From an uncultured Sutterella sp. (GTDB lineage: Bacteria; Pseudomonadota; Gammaproteobacteria; Burkholderiales; Burkholderiaceae_F): 64,000 bases of DNA. A program made the translations under genes and the position numbers. Below, one piece after another: positions 45,131 to 52,440 of the stretch. How positions within the stretch are numbered: position 1 is the first letter of the stretch; every line of letters begins with the position of its first letter. Location of the stretch: contig UQYG01000012.1 in assembly GCA_900545275.1 (NCBI GenBank), forward strand, positions 1 to 64,000, in the 5' to 3' direction. The notes beneath the pieces were generated by a model. The model had not been told where the DNA came from and did not search any database. It was given only the letters and a program-made list of their open reading frames with translations.

Positions 45131-45471
45131 CTGTAAACTCCGGTTGAGCGTCCTGAGGGGATAGGACGTTTTTTCAGCGAAATCGTTCCATTGTAGGACT
45201 CTTTCCTCCCTCTGTGTGAATCGGTTTCGAGAAGCGCTACTTTGGAACGGAAGATTCGGGACCGCAAATCGAATCCGAACGATCGGATTTCTATAGAATG
45301 TTGGCTCTCCAAACCGCCAGACGCGCACGTGCCGCGGAAGACAGGGTTCCCTTCGTGCGCAAACGGCGCGATGCTTCAGGACGTCGGATCCGAGAAGGTG
45401 GGTCCGACGAATCTTTTTCAACTATTTCTATAGGGCCGCGGCGCTTTCGGGCGACTTCGCGGATAGTGGCT
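45131..45471. promoter_or_regulatory. Divergent region between the RutG-like gene and prfC
   Basis: This 341-bp gap should hold both promoters. A 6-bp hairpin (CGTCCT at 45149-45154, AGGACG at 45163-45168) lies in the permease leader just before its RBS, and on the plus strand it is followed by TTTTTT. The nine bases ATTTCTATA occur twice, near 45289 and near 45424, and may be -10-like elements for prfC. The open frame extending through this region into prfC has no family support and no clear RBS. Confidence 0.4.
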
Positions 45472-47073
45472 ATGACGAGTCCGAATCCGGCGCTGGTGCG
45501 CGACGTGGAAGAACGCCGCACTTTCGCCATCATTTCCCACCCCGACGCGGGGAAAACCACGCTGACGGAAAAGCTCCTTCTCTTCGGAGGCGCCATTCAG
45601 ATGGCCGGCGCCGTGAAGGGCCGCAAAGCCGCGCGCCACGCCACGTCCGACTGGATGGAAGTGGAAAAGCAGCGTGGCATTTCCGTGACGAGTTCGGTCA
45701 TGCAGTTTCGCTATGACGGGCACGTGATCAATCTTCTCGACACGCCGGGGCACGAAGACTTCTCTGAAGACACCTACCGCGTGCTCACTGCCGTGGACGC
45801 CGCCGTCATGGTGATCGACGCCGCCAAGGGCGTGGAAGCGCAGACCATCAAGCTCCTCGAAGTCTGCCGCATGCGCAACACGCCGATCATCACCTTCATC
45901 AACAAGCTCGACCGTGAAGTGCGGGATCCGCTCGATCTGCTCGGGGAAATCGAAAACGTGCTCAAGCTCCAGTGCGTGCCGATCACCTGGCCGATCGGGA
46001 TGGGCAAGACCTTTCGCGGCGTTTTTTCGCTCCTCAAGAACCGCCTGGTCCGCTTCACGCCGGGCGAAGAACGTTTAACGCAGGATCAGGAGGTGATCGA
46101 AGGGCTCGACAATCCCGAGCTCGACCGTCTCTTCCCGATGGAAATGCCTTACGTGCGCGAATCGATCGAGCTCGTTCAGGGGGCGACCGAACCCTTTGAT
46201 CTGCGAAAGTTCCTCGCCGGCGAACAAAGCCCCGTCTTCTTCGGCTCCGGCGTCAACAATTTCGGCGTACAGGACGTGCTCGACGCTCTCGTCGCCTGGG
46301 CGCCGTCGCCGCGTCCGCGTCAAACGACGACGCGCTTCGTGGAGCCCATCGAGGAACCCTTCAGCGGCTTCGTCTTTAAGATTCAGGCCAACATGGACCC
46401 GCGCCATCGGGACCGCATCGCCTTCTTCCGCGTCTGCTCGGGCCGCTACAGCCAGGGAATGAAGGTACACCACGTGCGCGAAGGGCGTGAAATGAAGCTC
46501 GCCAATGCGCTCACCTTCATGGCGCAGGACCGCGTCGTCATGACCGATGCCGTCGCAGGCGACATCATCGGGATCTACAACCACGGACAACTGCACATCG
46601 GCGACACGCTCACCGAGGGCGAGAACATGCTCTTTACGGGCATTCCAAATTTCGCTCCGGAACTCTTCCGCGCGGCCCGTAGCAAGGACCCCTTCAAGGC
46701 CAAGCAACTCCAGAAGGGCCTTCAGGAACTCGGTGAGGAAGGGGCCATTCAGGTCTTCACTGGGGAATTCGGGAACATCCTTCTCGGGGCGGTCGGTCAG
46801 TTGCAGTTTGAGATCGTCGCTCAGCGCCTCGCCACGGAATACAAGGTCGATGCGATCTACGAGAGCACCGACGTCTCGACGGCCCGGTGGCTCTCCTTTC
46901 CGGACGACGCCACCCGCAAAGATTTCGAGCGCGAGCAGGGGGCGCGTCTTGCGACCGACGTAAACGGGAACACCGTGTATCTCGCCACGTCGATCTACAA
47001 CCTGGAGACCACGATGGAGCACTGGCCTCAGGTGAAATTCCACACCACGCGTGAAATGACGCAGCGCTTCTAA
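45472..47073 (+). CDS. prfC: Peptide chain release factor 3
   Basis: RF3 is the GTPase that recycles RF1/RF2 after termination. The 533-residue protein has the G1 motif ISHPDAGKTTLTEKLL, the switch region with RGISVTSSVM, G3 DTPGHEDFSEDTYR, and G4 NKLDRE, then translational GTPase domains II and III. The ATG at 45472 gives the normal family length. A longer in-frame start at 45298 is unlikely. Confidence 0.96.
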   Translation: MTSPNPALVRDVEERRTFAIISHPDAGKTTLTEKLLLFGGAIQMAGAVKGRKAARHATSDWMEVEKQRGISVTSSVMQFRYDGHVINLLDTPGHEDFSEDTYRVLTAVDAAVMVIDAAKGVEAQTIKLLEVCRMRNTPIITFINKLDREVRDPLDLLGEIENVLKLQCVPITWPIGMGKTFRGVFSLLKNRLVRFTPGEERLTQDQEVIEGLDNPELDRLFPMEMPYVRESIELVQGATEPFDLRKFLAGEQSPVFFGSGVNNFGVQDVLDALVAWAPSPRPRQTTTRFVEPIEEPFSGFVFKIQANMDPRHRDRIAFFRVCSGRYSQGMKVHHVREGREMKLANALTFMAQDRVVMTDAVAGDIIGIYNHGQLHIGDTLTEGENMLFTGIPNFAPELFRAARSKDPFKAKQLQKGLQELGEEGAIQVFTGEFGNILLGAVGQLQFEIVAQRLATEYKVDAIYESTDVSTARWLSFPDDATRKDFEREQGARLATDVNGNTVYLATSIYNLETTMEHWPQVKFHTTREMTQRF

Positions 47074-47075
47074 GC

Positions 47076-47109
47076 CAATGGCCGCCGAATCGAAATTCGG
47101 CGGCCATTG
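47076..47109. terminator. Hairpin between prfC and hydE
   Basis: A perfect 15-bp stem (CAATGGCCGCCGAAT with ATTCGGCGGCCATTG) with a CGAA loop lies between convergent stops. No long T-run follows on the plus strand. Confidence 0.8.
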
Positions 47110-47128
47110 TGTCTCTTGTGCGGCGCAA

Positions 47129-48253
47129 TCAGTTCGCAGGCCGTCCCGTGCGTTCGACCCAGCGTAGCGAAGAGCCGAGGCGGTTGAGTCCGAGCGAGCG
47201 GCGAGCGATGCGAACGATGTCGTTTTCCACGAGGATGTTCGACTCTGCCCCCACTTCAGTGCCCGCCTTGTTGTCGTAAAGCTGATAGGAGGCTCTCGTC
47301 ATCTGCGGGGTGATGTTTGGCATGACGACGTTGCAGCCGTGCAGAATCCCCAGGATGCGGCCCCGAGTTTCGAGCGTTTCGAGAGCCGTGGCCGCCGCGA
47401 TGTTGACGTTGCGTAGAACAAGGCGCGTTGCGGCGATCATATTGAGAGAGAGTCTGAGAAGATCGTCGTGCGGCATTTGTCCGAGCGACACCATGTCGGC
47501 GCCGAGGCTCGTGAGGTAGGGCCCCATGCCGATCATGTCGGCCCCCACCTTCTCGAAGGTTCGGATGTCCTGCACCAGATCCTCGACTGTCTGTCCTGGC
47601 AGTCCGATCATGACGCCCGTTCCCACCTGATAGCCGGCCTTGCGAAGGTTGGCCAGCGCTTCGTAGCGGTGTTCGAGCACCTTTTCGTGTTTGCCAGGCG
47701 TGCAGTGAAGCCGGTGAAAGAGTTCGGGATTGCTCGATTCGATCCGCAGCAGATAGCGAAGACCATCGGGATTGCCGCTCGCCTCGGCCCAGTATTCGTA
47801 GACTTCGAGCGACTGTTCCCCGAGCGAGAGCGTGATGCCGAGCCCCTGAGGAAGCGCCTCCGTGCAGCTCATTTCGTGAATGTCCCGCAAGAGGTCGCCG
47901 ATGAAGGTCACCCACTTCGGATCCCGGCGTTCCCCCGCCTGAATGGCGATGGAGCCGTACCCGTTCTCGAGGGCGATGCGGGCGCACTCGAGAATCGTTT
48001 CACGCGGGAGCGTGTAGCGCTCAACGCCGTGGTTGGCCTTGCGGATGCCGCAGTAGCGACAGTTGGCCGTGCAAACGTTGCTGATCTCGATGAGGCCGCG
48101 TAGATAGACGTTGGGGCCCATTTCCCGGGTCGTCAGGTCATAGGCGCGGCATTGCAGAAGGTCGGCTTCTTCAGGCGTGCGGATGCGCAGAATCCTCGCG
48201 ATTTCCTCATCGGTGAACTCGGTTTGCGCGAGAAGGTCGTCAAGAGTTTTCAC
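47129..48253 (-). CDS. hydE: [FeFe] hydrogenase maturase HydE (radical SAM)
   Basis: HydE is a radical SAM enzyme needed to build the H-cluster di-iron subsite. The 374-residue protein has the CxxxCxxC motif as CTANCRYC (Cys61, 65, 68) inside LIEISNVCTANCRYCGIRK, then the barrel segments GYGSIAIQAGER, IESSNPELFHRLH and GVMIGLPGQT. It overlaps hydF by four bases (ATGA). HydG, the third maturase, is not in this window. Confidence 0.94.
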   Translation of the reverse strand: MKTLDDLLAQTEFTDEEIARILRIRTPEEADLLQCRAYDLTTREMGPNVYLRGLIEISNVCTANCRYCGIRKANHGVERYTLPRETILECARIALENGYGSIAIQAGERRDPKWVTFIGDLLRDIHEMSCTEALPQGLGITLSLGEQSLEVYEYWAEASGNPDGLRYLLRIESSNPELFHRLHCTPGKHEKVLEHRYEALANLRKAGYQVGTGVMIGLPGQTVEDLVQDIRTFEKVGADMIGMGPYLTSLGADMVSLGQMPHDDLLRLSLNMIAATRLVLRNVNIAAATALETLETRGRILGILHGCNVVMPNITPQMTRASYQLYDNKAGTEVGAESNILVENDIVRIARRSLGLNRLGSSLRWVERTGRPAN

Positions 48254-49497
48254 AGGGCGTTCCGTCCTTCTTGGAGAGCGTTTCTATAGGCCTGCAGGGC
48301 TTCTGGGTGGCAACTCAGAATTCTTTCGAGCACGCCCTGCAGATAACTGATGGTGAGGCCGTAGTTCGTCATCGGAACCCCCTGCTCGTGCGCCTGCCGC
48401 AGGCGGGCGAGCATGTGCTGGCGCGTCACGACGCAACCGCCGCACTGAATGACGATGCGGTAGGGCGTGAGATCGTCGGGAAAATCCTTGCCGACGGCGA
48501 CGTCGATCTTGAGATCGGCGCCTGTGCGCTCGCGCAGCCAGCGGGGAATCTTCACGCGGCCGATGTCGTCCTTTTGCGGGTGGTGACTACAGGTCTCGCC
48601 GATGAGGACGCGGTCGCCGTTCTTGAGGAGCGAAAGCGTGGCGGCGCCGCGCGCCATCTCGACGATGTCGCTCTTGCTGTACGCCATCTGCGTGGAAAAC
48701 GTCGTGAGCGGAATGCCTTCTGGCGTCTGTGCGTTGACGGTCTTGATGACCTGGGAGTCCGCCATGACGAGTTTCGGGGGGTGCTTCAGGTCGGCGATCG
48801 CCTCGGCGACGCGGTCCTCCTGAACTACGAAGCACTTGGCGTGTGCGTCGAGAAGTTCGCGGATCGCCTGCACCTGCGGCAGGATCAGACGTCCCTTCGG
48901 AGCGCCCGTGTCGATCGGTGTCACAAGGATGACCGTGTCCCCCGGACCCGCGAGGTCGCCCACGAGCGGACGGTCGGGGGCGATGCGGTCCTGAGCGAGC
49001 CGCACCATGACCGCACGGAGCTCTTCGAGCCCCGTGCGTTCGCGTGCGCTTGTAAAGACGACGGGAAGTCCCGTCTTCTCCCAGGCGGCGCGATCAAGAT
49101 CCGGCGTTTCGTCCGTGCGGTTGACGACGAGTACGGCGGGGGTTCCGAGCGCGCGGGTACGCTCGATGATCCCTTTTTCCTCTTCGTCGAAGGTGGCGGG
49201 CGTCGTGACGATGAGCGCCATGTCGACCCATTCGAGCACCGAGAGCGAACGCTTGACGCGGGCGAGTCCGAGGTCTCCCACATCGTCCACGCCGGCCGTG
49301 TCGATGAAGACGACCGGTCCGAGGGGCAGAAATTCGCAGGCTTTCTCGACCGGATCGGTCGTCGTGCCCGGAACGTTCGAGACGATCGAGATCGTTTGGT
49401 TCGTTAGGGCGTTGATGAGAGAACTTTTCCCGGCATTTCGTTTGCCGAAGAGCCCGATGTGAAGCCGCAGGCCCTTGGGCGTGTTGAGTAGGGACAT
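48250..49497 (-). CDS. hydF: [FeFe] hydrogenase maturation GTPase HydF
   Basis: HydF is the scaffold that delivers the di-iron subcluster to apo-HydA. The 415-residue protein has an N-terminal GTPase domain (P-loop GKRNAGKSS at 18-26; IDTAGVDDVG; NRTDE) and a C-terminal cluster-binding domain with ETCSHHP and QCGGCVVTR, supplying the cysteines for the 4Fe-4S site. A strong terminator separates it from the hydAB-cytochrome b operon upstream, so hydF and hydE probably have their own promoter. Confidence 0.94.
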   Translation of the reverse strand: MSLLNTPKGLRLHIGLFGKRNAGKSSLINALTNQTISIVSNVPGTTTDPVEKACEFLPLGPVVFIDTAGVDDVGDLGLARVKRSLSVLEWVDMALIVTTPATFDEEEKGIIERTRALGTPAVLVVNRTDETPDLDRAAWEKTGLPVVFTSARERTGLEELRAVMVRLAQDRIAPDRPLVGDLAGPGDTVILVTPIDTGAPKGRLILPQVQAIRELLDAHAKCFVVQEDRVAEAIADLKHPPKLVMADSQVIKTVNAQTPEGIPLTTFSTQMAYSKSDIVEMARGAATLSLLKNGDRVLIGETCSHHPQKDDIGRVKIPRWLRERTGADLKIDVAVGKDFPDDLTPYRIVIQCGGCVVTRQHMLARLRQAHEQGVPMTNYGLTISYLQGVLERILSCHPEALQAYRNALQEGRNAL

Positions 49498-49523
49498 GTT
49501 TGCGTCACCCGAAGAAAAAAAAG

Positions 49524-49556
49524 AAAAGGTCGGACAAACATCTTATCCGACCTTTT
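49524..49556 (-). terminator. Terminator of the hydrogenase operon
   Basis: AAAAGGTCGGA (49524-49534) and TCCGACCTTTT (49546-49556) form a perfect 11-bp stem. Read on the minus strand it is followed by a long T-rich run, so it should end the hydA-hydB-cytochrome b transcript before hydF. Confidence 0.9.
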
Positions 49557-49595
49557 CGGGTTTATGCGCCCCTCAGAAGAGGTAGCTCGAAACCA

Positions 49596-50264
49596 TTACT
49601 TTTCGATGTTGGTGCGAATGACGTCGCGTTCCAGCCAAATCGGAGCATGGTGTTCAGCGGCTTCGTACGAAATCGTACCCGGGCCGAGACGCCAAATGCC
49701 CTTGAAGTGTTCCATCGAAAGGAGGGCGAGCGGGATGTGGGCGCACACGACGAGGACCGACACGATGATCGAGCCCCAGACGTGGAAGTAGAAAGTCCAC
49801 GCATAGACCTGCTTGCCGATGAGCGGAGCGCCGATCCAAAGCATCCAGCCCGTCACAGCGAGCGCGGCGATCATGCCCATGAAGAGCAGGTAGGACGCCT
49901 TCTGACCGCCGTTGTAGCGACCCTGCGGGGGAACTTCCACCGGACCGAACGGGATCTTGAAGAAGCGGCGGGGATAGCCGCCGAAATTGCGGAACCAGTA
50001 GATCGTGTTGCGGTCCCATTCCAGGCAGGCGCGAAGAATGAGGGCAAAACGGTCGGGAGCCACCACGATGAAGCCGAGCAGATTGAACGTGAAGATCGCG
50101 CCGAGGATCAGGTGGGCGATCATGTTCGCTTCCGCGGCTTCCGCGGAGGGTTCACAGAAGTACACGTACGCACCCGTAAAGAGAAGGGCAAACCACGTGA
50201 TCGCGTTGAGCGAGTGGAAGACCTTGTCGGGGGCATGGAAGCGGAGAATGCGATTATTAGCCAT
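49596..50264 (-). CDS. Di-heme cytochrome b subunit, formate-dehydrogenase gamma type
   Basis: The 222-residue membrane protein resembles the cytochrome b subunit of formate dehydrogenase-N (FdnI): RFHAPDKVFHSLN, PPQGRYNGGQK and four membrane helices. Histidines that could bind two hemes b are His17, His51, His161 and His176, close to the FdnI positions. It should take electrons from the periplasmic hydrogenase and pass them to menaquinone. The ATG at 50264 overlaps hydB by eight bases and has GGAGG upstream. It completes the hydA-hydB-cytochrome b operon. Confidence 0.88.
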   Translation of the reverse strand: MANNRILRFHAPDKVFHSLNAITWFALLFTGAYVYFCEPSAEAAEANMIAHLILGAIFTFNLLGFIVVAPDRFALILRACLEWDRNTIYWFRNFGGYPRRFFKIPFGPVEVPPQGRYNGGQKASYLLFMGMIAALAVTGWMLWIGAPLIGKQVYAWTFYFHVWGSIIVSVLVVCAHIPLALLSMEHFKGIWRLGPGTISYEAAEHHAPIWLERDVIRTNIEK

Positions 50265-50616
50265 GGTTAGCCTCCGAGGTCGTGGCGGCAAGCAGAGTGC
50301 GCTGATAGTAATGGGTGTGGAGCAGTTCGTGCATGGTATGGTCCACGGGCTTGGTGTTCAAGTCCTTGTAGACACGCATGACGACCGAGTTCTGGTGCGA
50401 ACTCGTCAAACCCATGCTTTGGCAGAGCTTGTCGTCCTTGTAGAGACCGGCCTGACGGGCCTTGATGATGACGCCGCGGCGGGCGATCAGGTCACCGATG
50501 GCCCAACCGCAGACGGCGACGGCGCCGACGCAGAGACCGCAGACTTTCAGAAAGCCGCGACGACCCAAAATCAATGCAGCGGGGCGCTCGGCGTAATCAT
50601 AATTTTCAGACAGCAT
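50257..50616 (-). CDS. hydB: [FeFe] hydrogenase small subunit with Tat signal
   Basis: The 119-residue protein has an N-terminal twin-arginine motif (GRRGFLKVCG) followed by a hydrophobic stretch of about 18 residues, then the Fe-hydrogenase small-subunit domain (about 50-108; LYKDDKLCQSMG, HELLHTHYYQR). In Desulfovibrio the separate small subunit carries the Tat signal for both subunits, so this hydrogenase is predicted to face the periplasm. No clear Ala-X-Ala cleavage site is seen, so the segment may stay as a membrane anchor. It lies 25 bases after hydA. Confidence 0.88.
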   Translation of the reverse strand: MLSENYDYAERPAALILGRRGFLKVCGLCVGAVAVCGWAIGDLIARRGVIIKARQAGLYKDDKLCQSMGLTSSHQNSVVMRVYKDLNTKPVDHTMHELLHTHYYQRTLLAATTSEANHG

Positions 50617-50641
50617 TTGTATAACCTCGCGTCAGGAATTC

Positions 50642-52000
50642 TTAAACACGCAGCGGCAGGGGCATCGTGGGATGCAGCCAGGCCGTGCCCTTGGGCTGAA
50701 CCGGCTGACCGCCGCCGTTGACGCAACCGCCCGGGCAGTTCATCACTTCAATGAAGTGATAGCGATTCTTGTCGACGCGGACGCGGTTGAGAACTTCCTT
50801 GAGGCCCTGGTTGGCGCCGTTGACGACGCAGACGCGGACTTCGAACTTCTTGCCGCCGAGCGCCTTGACGGGCACGGGGATGGTAGCTTCGACGATGGCG
50901 TTGTCATAGCCTCGGACGATTTCGATGTCGGCGTTCTTGAGCTCTTCACCCGAAAGAGCGAAGTAAGCCGTACGGAGAGCGGCTTCCATCACGCCGCCCG
51001 AGCAACCGAAGATCGTGCCGGCGCCCGTGTAGACTTCGAGGTCCTTGCGTTCGCGGGTCTTGGGCATGTTGAGCGGGTTGATGCCCTTGCGGCGCATGAG
51101 TTCGGCGATGTCGCGGGCCGTGAGCGAGGCGTCGATATCCTGGAAGGAGGGCGTGTCGGCCGGGATTTCCTTCGTGGCGACGAGATAACGCCAGGCAGTG
51201 TTCATTTCGGGACGCGAGGCTTCAAAGATCTTGGCCGTGCAGGGCGTGACCGAAACAAAGAAGATCTTGCGCGGATCGACCTTGAGGATGTGCTTGGCAG
51301 CCCAGGTCTTGGCGAGCGTACCGCCCATCTGCAGCGGCGACTTGGCCGTCGAGAGGTGCGGGAGCATGTCGGCGTGATACGTTTCGGCGTTCTTGATCCA
51401 GGCCGGGCAACAGGACGTGAAGTGCGGGAACGGATGGTGAGCCATTTCGTCGACTTCCGGACCGCGTTCGCCGAGGACCCAGTACTGGATCTTCTTCACG
51501 AATTCCGTGCCTTCTTCAATGATGGTCTGGTCGGCCGTGCTGTTGCAGTCGTAGACCGTCATGCCCAAGGCTTCGAGGGCGTTGTTCATCTGTTCGGTCG
51601 AAAGGTCGCCGGGTTCGCCGCCGAACTCTTCACAGAGCGAAACGCGGACGGCGGGCGAGGGATGCGCCACGACGATCTTGTCCTTCTGATCGAGGACGTG
51701 TTCGACCTGGTCGACGAAGCTCATCTGTTCGATGGCGTCGAACGGGCAGGCGATCAGACACTGACCGCAATAGAGGCACGCGTCTTCCGTGATTTCGTGT
51801 TTAGCACCGAGACCGCCCTTGATGGCGTCGGTCGGGCAGAACTTGCGGCAGGTGTCGCAGCCGACGCAGTTCTCCTTGTTGATGTGGATAATCCCGCGGA
51901 GTTCGCCCTTGCGAAGATTACCGACATAGGCGGGACCGTCTTCCCCGTGCGCGTTGGCGCCCGGCAGGAAGGTATGGACCGTGATCGTATCTTTGGACAT
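50642..52000 (-). CDS. hydA: [FeFe] hydrogenase large (catalytic) subunit
   Basis: The 452-residue protein has two 4Fe-4S ferredoxin motifs (Cys45/48/51/55 and Cys75/78/81/85) and the H-cluster domain: TSCCPAW (195-201), TPCTAKIFE (252-260) and MNCPGGCVNGGGQP (from 420). All four H-cluster cysteines (198, 254, 422, 426), the proton-relay Cys197 and Lys257 are kept. It has no signal peptide, so export depends on HydB, as for Desulfovibrio HydA, which it resembles in the short two-cluster form. It starts the operon; the ATG at 52000 has GGAG upstream. Alanine in TSCCPAW and threonine before PCTAK are departures from the usual motifs. Confidence 0.95.
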   Translation of the reverse strand: MSKDTITVHTFLPGANAHGEDGPAYVGNLRKGELRGIIHINKENCVGCDTCRKFCPTDAIKGGLGAKHEITEDACLYCGQCLIACPFDAIEQMSFVDQVEHVLDQKDKIVVAHPSPAVRVSLCEEFGGEPGDLSTEQMNNALEALGMTVYDCNSTADQTIIEEGTEFVKKIQYWVLGERGPEVDEMAHHPFPHFTSCCPAWIKNAETYHADMLPHLSTAKSPLQMGGTLAKTWAAKHILKVDPRKIFFVSVTPCTAKIFEASRPEMNTAWRYLVATKEIPADTPSFQDIDASLTARDIAELMRRKGINPLNMPKTRERKDLEVYTGAGTIFGCSGGVMEAALRTAYFALSGEELKNADIEIVRGYDNAIVEATIPVPVKALGGKKFEVRVCVVNGANQGLKEVLNRVRVDKNRYHFIEVMNCPGGCVNGGGQPVQPKGTAWLHPTMPLPLRV

Positions 52001-52298
52001 TGAAAGTTCTCCAGAGTTGAGGTCGGAAGGCGGGTGAAACCGTTTCCAGCGTCCTTTTCCCACTGTCCGACAGCCGCAGAGAGGGACGGCGGGGGTCGTC
52101 GGAAGTTTCGGAAAAGAACAACGCTCAATTTTGTGAAACGAAGGCGGGTCGTCCGCGCCAAAATGCCGGGCGAGACCTTCGAGGATCAAGCTTGAATTTT
52201 ACGGGGAATCCCCGTGAACTGACATCGTCCGAGGGGGGGCGGAGATCTAGATCGAAAGGGGTAGTCTTAGGGAAAACAGGATACTTTTTTGATGATAA

Positions 52299-52312
52299 TT
52301 GATTGAAATCAA
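52299..52312. promoter_or_regulatory. Perfect FNR/Anr binding site
   Basis: TTGATTGAAATCAA matches the FNR consensus TTGAT-N4-ATCAA exactly. It lies upstream of hydA, and no plus-strand gene starts nearby. Anaerobic activation of the hydrogenase operon by an FNR homologue is the simplest reading. The distance to the best -10 is shorter than for a standard class II site. Confidence 0.8.
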
Positions 52313-52407
52313 TCAATAAGAAAGCTTCTTTACAAAAAATCGAATGCCTTGCTGTTGTTGAGATTCCGAGTAAAATACTCGGTTATTTCAGCATTTCCGA
52401 TGCAGGA

Positions 52408-52432
52408 AAAAGCGCCCTCCGGGAGGAGGGCG
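52408..52432 (-). terminator. Terminator of the HemN-like gene
   Basis: CGCCCTCC (52413-52420) and GGAGGGCG (52425-52432) form a perfect 8-bp stem; on the minus strand CTTTTTCC follows. It separates the HemN-like gene from hydA. Confidence 0.85.
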
Positions 52433-52440
52433 TGGGAGCG

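Larger units (their letters stand above)
52001..52440. promoter_or_regulatory. Upstream region of the hydrogenase operon
   Basis: This 440-bp gap holds a perfect FNR-type box at 52299-52312 and the terminator of the HemN-like gene at 52408-52432. The stretch 52261-52330 is AT-rich. On the minus strand TATCCT (52283-52278) could be a -10 region downstream of the box. The hydA leader would then be about 270 bases. No gene is supported in the leader, although the hydA frame stays open to 52189. Confidence 0.6.

Noticed and set aside
45298..45471. 58-codon N-terminal extension of prfC
   Set aside because: It is Arg-rich, matches nothing in release factor 3 and overlaps the divergent promoter region. 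The ATG at 45472 gives the family length.
50672..52003. Long open frame antisense to hydA
   Set aside because: It is opposite a gene with all hydrogenase motifs; the translation is low-complexity antisense.
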